A stretch of 32,255 nt of DNA. Source: Flavobacteriaceae bacterium (GTDB lineage Bacteria > Bacteroidota > Bacteroidia > Flavobacteriales > Flavobacteriaceae). Below the pieces are notes generated by a model. It saw only the letters and a list, made by a program, of their open reading frames with translations, did not search any database and had not been told where the DNA came from. Made by a program: the position numbers and the translations under genes. The stretch spans positions 1 through 32,255 of the forward strand of contig JABDMQ010000371.1 in NCBI GenBank assembly GCA_013001365.1. The letters are read 5' to 3'. This document shows, piece after piece, positions 18,547 to 28,647 of this stretch; the first letter of the stretch is position 1, and each line of letters starts with the position of its first letter.

Positions 18547-19652
18547 AAATCAAATTTCAATTGTACACTTACAGTATTGGATTCAATAGTTGATTTCTTA
18601 GCATCTTGGCTGTTCGTATTAAGATTGGATAACGAAATCCCTAAAAGACGTACAGATTCTTTCATTTTTTCCTGGTATAATAGAGATTTAGCTATTTCTA
18701 GTATCACAGATCTATCTGATACATAATACGGCAGGGTCTTACTTCGAGTTTGAAGTGTAAAGTCACTATACTTAATTTTCAATGTGATCGTCTTACCAGA
18801 CACCTTGCTTTTTTTCAATCTCCGCTCCACTTCAGATGCTATATTATCAAGTTTCTCTAGCATGAATATTTCAGAAGAAAGGTTCTCATTGAACGTTCTT
18901 TCTGCTGCCAAAGATTTTCGAGTTCTATCAGGTTTTACTTCACTCTCGTGTAAACCGCGCACCGCATTAAAGAAATACTTTCCTGAGTTTCCAAAATTGG
19001 TTTCTAGGAAGTTGAGGTCTTTTTCTTTGAGGTCTTTACCGGTGAATATTCCTAATTGATACATTTTTTTTGAGGTAACCTTACCGATACCGTAAAATTT
19101 CCTAACATCCAATTTTTCCAGGAAGTCGAGTATTTCTTCAGGAGGTACTGTTTTCTGCCCATTTGGCTTGTTGTAATCGCTAGCGATCTTTGCAACGAAT
19201 TTATTAATGCTTATACCAGCAGAAGCTGTAAGGCCAACTTCATTCATGATGCGTTGTCTGATCTCTTGAGCGATCATGGTCGCACTGGGATTGCCTTTTT
19301 TGTTTTCAGTGACATCTAGATAGGCCTCGTCCATGGAAAGGGGTTCAACGAGATCGGTATATTCAAAGAATATTTTCCTTATAACCTTTGAGATTTCAGC
19401 ATATCTTTCGAATCTTGGCTTAACAAAGATCAATTGCGGGCAATTCTTTTTAGCGATCATACTACTCATAGCACTTCGTACTCCGAATTTACGAGCTTCA
19501 TAACTCGCAGCACTTACCACGCCACGTTTTTCACTGCCTCCTACAGCTAATGGTTTTCCTTTTAATTCAGGGTTGTCCATTTGTTCGATGGAAGCATAGA
19601 AAGCATCCATATCGACATGTATTATCTTTCGCTCTGGTAAGTTTCCTGGCAT
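18543..19652 (-). CDS. dinB: DNA polymerase IV (Y-family)
   Basis: 369 aa. HVDMDAFYASIEQ, EPLSMDEAYLDVTENK, ASAGISINKFVAKIASDYNKPNG. Confidence 0.95.
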   Translation of the reverse strand: MPGNLPERKIIHVDMDAFYASIEQMDNPELKGKPLAVGGSEKRGVVSAASYEARKFGVRSAMSSMIAKKNCPQLIFVKPRFERYAEISKVIRKIFFEYTDLVEPLSMDEAYLDVTENKKGNPSATMIAQEIRQRIMNEVGLTASAGISINKFVAKIASDYNKPNGQKTVPPEEILDFLEKLDVRKFYGIGKVTSKKMYQLGIFTGKDLKEKDLNFLETNFGNSGKYFFNAVRGLHESEVKPDRTRKSLAAERTFNENLSSEIFMLEKLDNIASEVERRLKKSKVSGKTITLKIKYSDFTLQTRSKTLPYYVSDRSVILEIAKSLLYQEKMKESVRLLGISLSNLNTNSQDAKKSTIESNTVSVQLKFDF

Positions 19653-19691
19653 CCTATAAATTTATGATATCTTTATCAAAACTAGAGGTAC

Positions 19692-20075
19692 ATGAATTTA
19701 AATCAGGTAACTGTTCCTTCAATAAATGTTGCAGATTCAATTACATTCTATCAGAAATTAGGTCTTAGTTTAATTGTTAAGGCATTGCCTCATTATGCAA
19801 GATTTGAAGCAAGAGAGGGAAACTCTACATTATCAATTCACGAGGTCGATGAAATCGATAATGGAGAAGGGATTATCCTGTATTTTGAAAGAGAGGACCT
19901 CGACAATTATGTTGAGAAATTAATAAACAAGGGAATTGAATTTGATGAGTTGCCAGAGGATAAAGCATGGCTTTGGCGTGAGGCAAAATTGAAAGATCCC
20001 GATGGGAACAGATTAATTATATACTTCGCAGGAGATAATCGTAAAAACCCGCCTTGGAGAATTAAGGAAGCATGA
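19692..20075 (+). CDS. VOC (glyoxalase/bleomycin resistance) family protein
   Basis: 127 aa. INVADSITFYQKLGLSLIVKALPHYARFE and LWREAKLKDPDGNRLIIY. Confidence 0.88.
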   Translation: MNLNQVTVPSINVADSITFYQKLGLSLIVKALPHYARFEAREGNSTLSIHEVDEIDNGEGIILYFEREDLDNYVEKLINKGIEFDELPEDKAWLWREAKLKDPDGNRLIIYFAGDNRKNPPWRIKEA

Positions 20076-20548
20076 TAGAAATAGAGCGTAAATTCTTGGT
20101 CAATTCTGATAATTATAAAAAAGACGCAACACGAATCACTGAAATCACCCAAGGATTCTTGAACAGCGACAAAGAACGCACTGTAAGGGTTAGACTTAGG
20201 GGAAATAAAGGAATGCTAACAGTAAAAGGCATTTCTTCGCAAGACGGTACAACGCGTTTTGAGTGGGAGACAGAACTTAATGAAGATGAGGCAAAAGCCC
20301 TTTTGAAGCTATGCGAAAATACTATCATTAAAAAGAGTCGATACGAAATAATAATTGGAAATCATCTGTTTGAAGTCGATGAATTTCATGACGAAAACAA
20401 AGGCCTGGTGATAGCTGAAATCGAATTGAGAAAAAAGGATGAAAAATTCGACAAGCCAAGTTGGTTAGGCAAAGAAGTAACTGGTGATATCAAATACTAC
20501 AATTCTATGTTAAGCAGGAATCCATTCCAGAGCTGGGATAAGAATTGA
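20072..20548 (+). CDS. CYTH domain protein (putative triphosphatase)
   Basis: 158 aa beginning MIEIERKFLV with TVRVRLRGNKGMLTVKG. Overlaps the upstream VOC gene by 4 nt (ATGA). Confidence 0.9.
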   Translation: MIEIERKFLVNSDNYKKDATRITEITQGFLNSDKERTVRVRLRGNKGMLTVKGISSQDGTTRFEWETELNEDEAKALLKLCENTIIKKSRYEIIIGNHLFEVDEFHDENKGLVIAEIELRKKDEKFDKPSWLGKEVTGDIKYYNSMLSRNPFQSWDKN

Positions 20549-20582
20549 TGACCCTTATCCGAGGACCTATCTTATGGAATCA

Positions 20583-23000
20583 TTACAGATTGTAACGCGC
20601 AGACAATATCAGGTTTCTTCCTGGAGCTGCAATACCAGAAGAATAATTTCGATAGCGCTGGTTGGTAATGTTCTCCAATGAAGCTGTCAATGAAAAATTA
20701 CTGGAAAATGAATACTGACTCCTTAAATTAATCGTATACCATGAAGGCGCATAAGGATTACCGTCAGAGTCTAATGCATATAGATAGGGCTTGTCCCTTT
20801 CTGAAAGTGATAATTCGTTAAAAGATAATTTACCACTATACATCGTAAAAAAGTCTAATTTAAGATTTGGCCTTTGCCAGATCAAATGAGTATTGCCAAA
20901 ATCAGGAACAACGTGTCTAACAGGAAAGGTAGCCCCTCCTACTTCTTGTTCGGTTCCGCTAATGATGTTGTATTGCGATGACAGTTCTAGGTCATCGGTA
21001 ATTCTAATATTTAGCCCAGCTTCAAATCCATGAATTTTTGCTTCAGAAGCATTTTGAATTGCTTGAACCGTACTAAGTTCGCCATTGTACTCAATCTCTA
21101 TTTGTCCGTTCAAGGTATAATCCCTTCTAACCAAGGCATTGTCGAGATACGTATAGTACGTTGATAAATCCAGTTTAAGAACATCATCAATGTCTATTAA
21201 AAGTCCTAGTTCGCCACCAAAAGACCTTTCGGATTTCAGGTCTGGATTAGGAACGACCACAGAACCAGGTTCAGAATCGAAAACCTTTCCAATATCGTCT
21301 ATGTTGGGCGCCCTGAATGCGGTTGAGAAATTTAATTTCCAAGCTAAGGTCTTGTTAGGATTCCAATTTATTCCGGCAGTTCCTGTTAGCGCTCCAGTTT
21401 TCAAGCTAGCGTCATTAAAAGGAAGGTCAAGGAATATATTGTTCTCAGTAAAATCTGCTTCAATAAAAATTTGATTGTATCTAATACCAGTCTGAAAGGT
21501 AAAAGACTCGTTCGGATTGTATTTATAACTCAAATAGGCAGCTAGGGACTCCCAGGAAGACCCATCAGGATATCTTGATATCGTATTTGTACTTGATCCA
21601 TTATTAATATTCTCTTCGAAACCTTCAGACCCAATAGTATTATAAATATACTCTGCACCATAGAAAAGCTCGTTGATACTGCTTATGCGTTTTTCGAAGT
21701 CCAAGTTCAAGGAGAACGCATCAACATTCTCTTCAGTTATGTTTCTTAATTCCGACTGAAAACTCCTGTTTATCCGGCTTTCCTGGAAATTTTGATAGGC
21801 CAATGTAAATTGGGCATTGTCATAAATTCCCTTAGTAGCTTTTTGATTTACTTGCAGATTTCCCAAGAACCACTTTTGGGGACCATAATTCCATTCCGAG
21901 GAGTTTAAAACACCTTCATCATTATAAAGTATGAGCCTGTCATATCTAGGATATTCAGATGTTTCTGAAAAGTGCAACCCAAGATTGAAGTTCAATTTTT
22001 CATTGGGCTCATACCTTATCTTCTCCATAAAATTGATTTGACCGTAACCTGTGAATCTTTGGGTCAATGGGTCGTCATTTCCAACAATGATATCCTCGCC
22101 ATTTATTCTTTCTACATATTCTGTTCTTAAATAATCAGTTGGGCCATTTTTACCCATTTTAAGGTCATCAAAATCGGTATAACTAATATTAGTCCGAAAA
22201 CCCCATTTCTCGAAACCAACGCTTAGATCTACATTTCCGGTTTTCTCTGCACTTGCAGAAGCATATCTAAAAGAGGCATTTCCTCTTACATCAACACTGT
22301 CTTTATAGGACAGAACAGGCTTTTTTGAATAAAAATTCATGACGCCACCAATGGCATCACTTCCGTAAATTACGGATCCAGCTCCAAGTATAATTTCTGT
22401 ATCTTGAATTGAGAAAGGGTCGATTGAAATGACATTTTGAAGATTACCTCCTCTAAAGATAGCATTGTTCATCCTTACACCATCTATTGACAATAATAAT
22501 CGATTAGTCGAAAACCCCCTAATGATTGGGCTTCCTCCACCCAATTGACTTTTTTGGATAAATACTTGACCACTATTTTGAAGTAAGTCTGCACTGGTTT
22601 GAGGGTTTGCAAATTCAATGTCTGATGCTCGAAGACTTAGTATTTTTTGAGGGACATCTTTTTGTTTCTGCTCGAATTTAGAAGCTGAAATGACAACCTG
22701 TTCTAGATATTGTGAATCGCCAGACAAAAAAACAATATTCCCGTTCTTGAGAATTCTTGATTTGACCAAGAGCGCTGTGCGATGAGAAAGATGTTGGAAA
22801 ATTATTGTTTCATTCTCTTCAAAATCAGAGATATCTGCTTTACCATCTAGATCAGAAATGACACTTTTTGTCTTGTCAACATTATAAATGGCTACGCCGC
22901 CAATGGACTCTTTGGAAGTCTTATTGTAGATACTAATTTCCTGAGCACAAAGCACTAAGGAGAATAACCCAAAAAAGCAATGAATGATATAGCTTTTCAT
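20583..23000 (-). CDS. TonB-dependent outer membrane receptor
   Basis: 805 aa. Signal peptide, carboxypeptidase-regulatory-like N-terminal domain, plug (GGGSPIIRGFSTNRLLLSIDGVRMNNAIFRGGNLQN) and C-terminal barrel. Confidence 0.93.
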   Translation of the reverse strand: MKSYIIHCFFGLFSLVLCAQEISIYNKTSKESIGGVAIYNVDKTKSVISDLDGKADISDFEENETIIFQHLSHRTALLVKSRILKNGNIVFLSGDSQYLEQVVISASKFEQKQKDVPQKILSLRASDIEFANPQTSADLLQNSGQVFIQKSQLGGGSPIIRGFSTNRLLLSIDGVRMNNAIFRGGNLQNVISIDPFSIQDTEIILGAGSVIYGSDAIGGVMNFYSKKPVLSYKDSVDVRGNASFRYASASAEKTGNVDLSVGFEKWGFRTNISYTDFDDLKMGKNGPTDYLRTEYVERINGEDIIVGNDDPLTQRFTGYGQINFMEKIRYEPNEKLNFNLGLHFSETSEYPRYDRLILYNDEGVLNSSEWNYGPQKWFLGNLQVNQKATKGIYDNAQFTLAYQNFQESRINRSFQSELRNITEENVDAFSLNLDFEKRISSINELFYGAEYIYNTIGSEGFEENINNGSSTNTISRYPDGSSWESLAAYLSYKYNPNESFTFQTGIRYNQIFIEADFTENNIFLDLPFNDASLKTGALTGTAGINWNPNKTLAWKLNFSTAFRAPNIDDIGKVFDSEPGSVVVPNPDLKSERSFGGELGLLIDIDDVLKLDLSTYYTYLDNALVRRDYTLNGQIEIEYNGELSTVQAIQNASEAKIHGFEAGLNIRITDDLELSSQYNIISGTEQEVGGATFPVRHVVPDFGNTHLIWQRPNLKLDFFTMYSGKLSFNELSLSERDKPYLYALDSDGNPYAPSWYTINLRSQYSFSSNFSLTASLENITNQRYRNYSSGIAAPGRNLILSARYNL

Positions 23001-23009
23001 TAGTATTGG

Positions 23010-23729
23010 TTAGCTAAAAATTTGATTCAAGATTTGCAGTGACCTAGGCTTTTTAAAGCCGCCCAAATGTAATTCAAAATATAGTAAAATCATATTCAAG
23101 AAGTCTTGACGTTGTCTTGAATTGACTTTAATTTCATTTAGAGCATCAAATTTTATGCCTATTAGCTGTTTAAGGAGTGTTAAATTATTATCTGAAATGC
23201 TATAAAGATCATGTTTTGACGACTCGAACTTGCCTGATTCAAGATTGAAGAATTCACCTGATAAATTGGTAACATCGGGATAGAATCCTAGATATTTTGT
23301 TAATCTGAGTAAAAAGAGAAGATGAAAATTTGGCGATATTTCTTGCTGATCCAACCATTGAAGAGAAGTTGACAAGAACATATATAGTGATTCATTTCTC
23401 TCTTCTTCCTTAAGTAGTTGCTGAAGGATTTCACTTAGGAACATGACCACTGTACTTTTGCTTATATCGGTATGAAGTGATACATAATGTACAATAGGTT
23501 TTAATTCCTGAAGTTTTTGCAAAGATCGATTTTCCTTATGCACAGCATTCAGGTGCACCAGACTTAAAGGTTGTAGATATGCTGGCTTGAATTTTCCCTT
23601 CCGTTGTTTTAGTACACCTTTTAGTAAATAGCTTTTAATGCCACTGTTTTCAGTATAGCAGGATAAAATCACATCACTGTCACCATATTTTAGCTTGGAT
23701 ATGATTATAGCGTCCGTTGATACTAACAT
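23010..23729 (-). CDS. recO: DNA repair protein RecO
   Basis: 239 aa. TDAIIISKLKYGDSDVILSCYTENSGIKSYLLKGVLKQRKGKFKPAYLQPLSLV. Confidence 0.9.
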   Translation of the reverse strand: MLVSTDAIIISKLKYGDSDVILSCYTENSGIKSYLLKGVLKQRKGKFKPAYLQPLSLVHLNAVHKENRSLQKLQELKPIVHYVSLHTDISKSTVVMFLSEILQQLLKEEERNESLYMFLSTSLQWLDQQEISPNFHLLFLLRLTKYLGFYPDVTNLSGEFFNLESGKFESSKHDLYSISDNNLTLLKQLIGIKFDALNEIKVNSRQRQDFLNMILLYFELHLGGFKKPRSLQILNQIFS

Positions 23730-26068
23730 TATCTTATGATCATTAGCTTCAAAACTTTGTTCTCGAAAGTTTCAAGGTCTGAAAGCATGACGAGATAAAC
23801 TCCAGAGGCAACAACATTGTTTGCAAGGTTTTTACCATTCCAATACGCAGTTCCGCCATCGATCTCAAGATTGAATCCTTTGTATCTAGAATTTGTTCTT
23901 GACTGGGCTTCTGCAACCAAATTGCCTTCGATATCAGTAATCTTGATATTAACATTTTCACTAACATCTTTTATCTTGACTTTTTCATCTACTATATTGA
24001 AGTTCGGCCTTACTGGATTTGGATATGCAAAGGCCTCCGAAAGGCCTTCTTTGGGTGTTGAGCCACCAGATTTAAATGAAACCAAACCTTGGTCTGTTGC
24101 GATATAAACTATACCATTGTCCTCGTCGAGACTTATATCATTGATGCTGTTTGATGGTAATGGTGAATTGTCTTTTGTAAAATGAAAGATAGTTTCTTGG
24201 CCATCTTGTGAAAAATAGAATATGCCTGAGGTGAGAGTACCTATCCATTTATTATTGGAGCCATCTACCTCAATTTCTGTTATGAACTGTTGAAATAAAA
24301 GCTCTTTGGGCACACCATCCTCCAATATTATGATAGATTGGGTTTCAACATTTTCATCATTAAAAAAATTAGAGGTATTAAACAAGACCCTTAGTCCTTT
24401 TTCTGTTCCTATCCAGAGATTGTTCCTATTGTCCACGGCCAATGAGCGTACGTTATTAATAGGTAGTGACCCTTCATCTTCGGTAATGTTCTTGATCAAA
24501 TTTCCATTTTCATTATATCCAATTACTCCGAAACTAAAGCTGCCTACCCATTTATTTCCAAAATTATCGATAACCAATGGCCCGAATCCAAGAGTATCGA
24601 AAGGATCGGGCAATAAATCGCTAAAACTATAGCCTTGCCAGGCACCTGAAGATGGGTTATAGGATTTTAGTGCTCTGTCCACTAATGAAGTTATGCTCCA
24701 TAAAACACCATTTTCGTCAAACTCAGACCCGCTAACACGAACCTGCATGAATCCCGGATTATTGGGCAGAATCAATGACTCAAGACCACTATTGGTCTGG
24801 TCGAATAAAACAGTTGCGGTGTCATTATTTACTTCCAAAATGCCATCAATGAAAGAGCTTATGAACAATTGATCTTGATTATTCGGATTGATCGCTATGC
24901 TATTAAGATTCCTCGCCCCTAATAAACTATCGAATGGTTTATTGATCCATTCCGCATTAACCAAATGGCTTATTCCTCGTCTTCGTACTGGTCCAGGGTT
25001 ATAGGTAAATGTATAATCACCAAAAGTAACCCATAGATTGTCAGGGTAAGCCTCGACTGAAAACGCATTATTCAAGAGTGGTCCATCAGGGTGAATTTCG
25101 TCAAACCCTAATTCATTTTCCAAAGAGGGGCTCAATACTCCAAAATTTTTGGTTCCAATGTAGAAGTTGAGTTCATCATCAACGATTCCTGAAGTGAATT
25201 CTGTATTAAAGTTAGCATTGATTGTTGCTGTACCCAAAACGCTCGCACCACTGTCATACACATTGATTTCGTTGGAGGTTGTCACAATTAGATAATTCCC
25301 AACGGACTTCAGGTCGATAGGAAGGTTTGTGTAAGTGAACAAGCTTGTGAAACTGTCGTTGACTATTTCGTAGAGCATTCTTGTAGACCGGGTGGCAAAT
25401 AGCTTACCATCAACGGCCTCAACACCCAACCAGTAGGAACCATTAATTGTTAGCCATTCGGAGTAATCAATGATATTTGGATTATTAAGCTCAGCCTTCT
25501 GTATTCCTGTAAATGATGAAGAATAAAGAAAATCATTAAAGACAGCCGTTTGCGTAATCACTTTCTGGCCTCCATCAGTACCTATAAAATAAGTGTCACC
25601 AAACTCAAGGCGGGACAAGTCATAGACCGAAATACCAAAATCTGTTGATATATAAACGTACCCCTCGTGCTCATTGAAGTGGTTGATCCTCTTGTTATCT
25701 GGTGGGATGGTTTCTTTTTCTAGAATATCAACGACAGTCAAGACATCCAGGTCCGTATCGAAAACGATCTCAACAAGTCCGTTTTCATAGCCAATGATGA
25801 GCAATCCAAATTCTGAACTGTAATGAATCGTAGATATAATTTCTCCAGAAAGCCCATTAATAGTTGAAATGGTCTCAATTTCTTGTGTAGTCAGGTCATA
25901 GGTGAAAATTGCATTTTCTGCAGCGGCATATATTCTATCATTGCCTTGTGCAATGTCCTTTATATTCAAGTATGAAAAATGCCCTTCCCATAATGCTGAA
26001 AAATCCTGTGCATAATTAACAGCTGTGAATAGTGATAGTAATAAGAATAATAAAGCTTTTTTCAACAT
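23729..26068 (-). CDS. porZ: PorZ-like beta-propeller protein with T9SS-type C-terminal domain
   Basis: 779 aa. Signal peptide, repeated propeller motifs (NNLWIGTEKGLRVLF, NNKWIGTLTSGIFYF), C-terminal AYPNPVRPNF...GVYLVMLSDLETFENKVLKLMIIR. Sits immediately upstream of recO. Confidence 0.82.
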   Translation of the reverse strand: MLKKALLFLLLSLFTAVNYAQDFSALWEGHFSYLNIKDIAQGNDRIYAAAENAIFTYDLTTQEIETISTINGLSGEIISTIHYSSEFGLLIIGYENGLVEIVFDTDLDVLTVVDILEKETIPPDNKRINHFNEHEGYVYISTDFGISVYDLSRLEFGDTYFIGTDGGQKVITQTAVFNDFLYSSSFTGIQKAELNNPNIIDYSEWLTINGSYWLGVEAVDGKLFATRSTRMLYEIVNDSFTSLFTYTNLPIDLKSVGNYLIVTTSNEINVYDSGASVLGTATINANFNTEFTSGIVDDELNFYIGTKNFGVLSPSLENELGFDEIHPDGPLLNNAFSVEAYPDNLWVTFGDYTFTYNPGPVRRRGISHLVNAEWINKPFDSLLGARNLNSIAINPNNQDQLFISSFIDGILEVNNDTATVLFDQTNSGLESLILPNNPGFMQVRVSGSEFDENGVLWSITSLVDRALKSYNPSSGAWQGYSFSDLLPDPFDTLGFGPLVIDNFGNKWVGSFSFGVIGYNENGNLIKNITEDEGSLPINNVRSLAVDNRNNLWIGTEKGLRVLFNTSNFFNDENVETQSIIILEDGVPKELLFQQFITEIEVDGSNNKWIGTLTSGIFYFSQDGQETIFHFTKDNSPLPSNSINDISLDEDNGIVYIATDQGLVSFKSGGSTPKEGLSEAFAYPNPVRPNFNIVDEKVKIKDVSENVNIKITDIEGNLVAEAQSRTNSRYKGFNLEIDGGTAYWNGKNLANNVVASGVYLVMLSDLETFENKVLKLMIIR

Positions 26069-26124
26069 AAATTCATGAAATGGGTAATCTATATAACGAA
26101 ACTAAGTGAATTATAATATATAAT

Positions 26125-26165
26125 GAAAAAAAGCCCTTGTATTTATTAAAAATACAAGGACCCCT
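26125..26165 (-). terminator. Intrinsic terminator downstream of gdhA
   Basis: CCTTGTATTT (26135-26144) pairs with AAATACAAGG (26150-26159). On the minus strand it is followed by GCTTTTTTTC. Confidence 0.85.
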
Positions 26166-26184
26166 ATGTAATTTGTTTATAAGC

Positions 26185-27528
26185 TTAAACCACTCCTTGA
26201 GCAAGCATTGCATCAGCGACCTTAACGAAACCTGCAATATTGGCACCCTTCACGTAATCTACAAAGCCGTCTTCTTGTTTGCCGTACTCTATACATGACT
26301 GATGAATGTCTTCCATAATATCCTTTAAGCGTTCATCTACTTCTTTTCTTGTCCAGCTGATCCTCAATGAATTCTGTGACATTTCCAAGCCAGAAGTAGC
26401 AACACCACCAGCATTAGAAGCCTTGCCTGGGGCAAATAATATCTTCGCTTTGATAAACTCATGAACAGCTTCTGTTGTAGAAGGCATATTGGCACCTTCG
26501 GCAACACACATGCAACCATTTGCTAGCAATTTCTTGGCATCTTCTTCCTTAAGTTCATTTTGTGTAGCACAAGGCAACGCCACGTCACAAGAAACTCCCC
26601 AAGGTGTTCTTCCTGCGTGGAATTCTGCAGATTCATATTTGTCTGCATATTCTGATATACGACCTCTTTTATTGTTCTTCAGATCCATGACAAACTTCAA
26701 CTTATCAGCATCAATCCCATCTTTATCATATATATATCCACCTGAATCTGATAGTGTCAAGATTTTTGCTCCTAATGCTATTGCTTTTTCAGCAGCATAT
26801 TGAGCTACATTGCCCGAACCGGAAATCACCACTGATTTACCATCAAAGCTCTCGCCCTTTGTCTTAAGCATGCTTTGTGCAAAATAAACCGTGCCATACC
26901 CAGTAGCCTCAGGCCTGATCTTAGAACCTCCCCATGAGAGACCTTTTCCAGTAAGGACTCCCGTAAACTCGTTACGAATCTTCTTGTACATGCCAAATAG
27001 AAAGCCAATTTCACGTGCTCCAACACCAATATCTCCAGCAGGTACATCGGTGTTTGGACCAACATGTCGGTTCAATTCGAGCATAAATGCATGACAGAAG
27101 CGCATTACTTCGTCATCGGATTTACCCTTTGGGTCAAAATCCGACCCGCCTTTTCCTCCGCCCATCGGCAGTGTAGTCAATGAGTTCTTGAAAACTTGTT
27201 CAAATGCCAAGAATTTAAGGATACTTGCATTTACCGTCGGATGGAATCTTAACCCACCTTTGTAGGGTCCAATAGCAGAGTTCATTTGAATACGGTACCC
27301 TCGATTTACATGTATTTCTCCTGTATCATCTACCCATGCCACTCGAAAAGAAATAAGTCGCTCTGGTTCAACCATTCGCAGAAGAATGTTCTTGCCACTA
27401 TAAATCTCTTGCTCCGCGATATAAGGAATCACTGTTTCGGCAACTTCTTGCACTGCTTGTATGAATTCTGGCTCATGCCCATTCCGGGTCTTTACCTCTT
27501 CCATGAACGCGTCGATTTTTGCTTTCAT
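26185..27528 (-). CDS. gdhA: NADP-specific glutamate dehydrogenase
   Basis: 447 aa. PYKGGLRFHPTVNASILKFLAFEQVFKNSLTTLPMGGGKGGSDFDPKGKSD and NTDVPAGDIGVGAREIGFLFG. Confidence 0.97.
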   Translation of the reverse strand: MKAKIDAFMEEVKTRNGHEPEFIQAVQEVAETVIPYIAEQEIYSGKNILLRMVEPERLISFRVAWVDDTGEIHVNRGYRIQMNSAIGPYKGGLRFHPTVNASILKFLAFEQVFKNSLTTLPMGGGKGGSDFDPKGKSDDEVMRFCHAFMLELNRHVGPNTDVPAGDIGVGAREIGFLFGMYKKIRNEFTGVLTGKGLSWGGSKIRPEATGYGTVYFAQSMLKTKGESFDGKSVVISGSGNVAQYAAEKAIALGAKILTLSDSGGYIYDKDGIDADKLKFVMDLKNNKRGRISEYADKYESAEFHAGRTPWGVSCDVALPCATQNELKEEDAKKLLANGCMCVAEGANMPSTTEAVHEFIKAKILFAPGKASNAGGVATSGLEMSQNSLRISWTRKEVDERLKDIMEDIHQSCIEYGKQEDGFVDYVKGANIAGFVKVADAMLAQGVV

Positions 27529-27574
27529 TCAATAAGTTTTAAGGATTTAATAATTTGATAGCTAATTAATAGGG

Positions 27575-27582
27575 CAAATATA
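27575..27582 (-). promoter_or_regulatory. Candidate -7 box (TATATTTG) for gdhA
   Basis: Minus-strand TATATTTG about 47 nt upstream of the start codon. No -33 TTG at the typical distance. Confidence 0.45.
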
Positions 27583-27694
27583 AACTATCCTAAAAAATTC
27601 TAGATTATTTTTTTCAATTTCATGATCCAGATTGAGCAGGACGATTTTCAGGAAATTGTCTAAAAAATTATTTATGTGCATTTTATCGTAATTA

Positions 27695-27725
27695 TTTGTT
27701 AGTTCATCGAGTTTTTTTATATTTG
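27695..27725 (+). promoter_or_regulatory. Bacteroidota-type promoter for the 27761..28546 outer-membrane protein
   Basis: TTTG (27695-27698), 19-nt spacer, TATATTTG (27718-27725). Full -33/-7 match 35 nt upstream of the start codon. Confidence 0.65.
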
Positions 27726-27760
27726 TTCTCGTTAAACCCTCAATATTATTGTAACCTACT

Positions 27761-28546
27761 ATGTTCAAGCTAAAACAGTTACTTGTTTTATTCTGCTTTT
27801 TTTACAGCATAAATAGTATATACTCTCAATTCGGATTTTCTCACGAAGTTGGTGTCATTACTGGTCCTGTTGCTTTTCAATCTGATTTCGGTGAACGAAA
27901 GAATTGGGATACCAATAAAGGAAATACTGGTATTGGCGTTGGAATTATACATTATTTAAATTTCTCCTATCGTGCAGATTGTAACTGTTATACAACAGAT
28001 ACTTACTTCAACGATCATTTCAAGTTAAGGAATGAAGTCTCTTGGAATATGACCAAATTAAATCACTTTGGGCCCGAGGCTGAGAAGGCTTCTGAAAATT
28101 CGGCACGTTTGAGAGCACATTCAGGGGAAACCAATAATCTGAATATAGGAACTCAATTAGAGTGGTTTCCAATGAGTATTCGTGACTTCGCTGCAGGCGC
28201 CTATAAAATCGCCCCATATGGAAGCATTGGAGGGCAATTTACTTATTATAGTCCTAAAGCCATGACAACATATGGTGATGGGGACATATTGAATGAAGAT
28301 AATATATTCTACGAATTCCATGATGGAGCCATAAATACAGAGTCAGGAACCACTTGGTCTGTTGTAGCAAGTGTCGGTGCTAGATATAAGCTAACAATTC
28401 TTTCAGATCTATTAGTAGACCTTAGATGGCAATATTACTTCACGAATTGGACAGATGGCTTGAATCATCAAGAAACAAACATACAAGATAAAGCTAACGA
28501 TTGGCTAGTATGGCTTAACGTTGGATATGTGTATTATCTTGATTAG
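27761..28546 (+). CDS. Probable outer membrane beta-barrel protein, THC0290_0291-like family
   Basis: 261 aa. Signal peptide, FGFSHEVGVITGPVAFQSDFGERKNWDTNKGNTGIGVGI, alternating aromatic strands, C-terminal WLNVGYVYYLD. Family name recalled from the N-terminal pattern, not searched. Confidence 0.7.
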   Translation: MFKLKQLLVLFCFFYSINSIYSQFGFSHEVGVITGPVAFQSDFGERKNWDTNKGNTGIGVGIIHYLNFSYRADCNCYTTDTYFNDHFKLRNEVSWNMTKLNHFGPEAEKASENSARLRAHSGETNNLNIGTQLEWFPMSIRDFAAGAYKIAPYGSIGGQFTYYSPKAMTTYGDGDILNEDNIFYEFHDGAINTESGTTWSVVASVGARYKLTILSDLLVDLRWQYYFTNWTDGLNHQETNIQDKANDWLVWLNVGYVYYLD

Positions 28547-28611
28547 TATTTGCCTCACACATTCGATTATTTGAATTAGCCCATTTACAAATATAGATTC
28601 TGCTGAAGCAT

Positions 28612-28646
28612 TTAAAAAGGAGTTACGATAGTAACTCCTTTTACAT
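28612..28646. terminator. Bidirectional intrinsic terminator between convergent genes
   Basis: AAAAGGAGTTAC (28615-28626) and GTAACTCCTTTT (28631-28642) form a perfect 12-bp stem with GATA loop. Confidence 0.88.
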
Positions 28647-28647
28647 T

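Noticed and set aside
27562-27768. 68-aa minus-strand ORF between gdhA and the outer-membrane protein
   Set aside because: It covers the strong plus-strand promoter (27695-27725) and the gdhA -7 box, is AT-rich low-complexity, and resembles no family I recognise.
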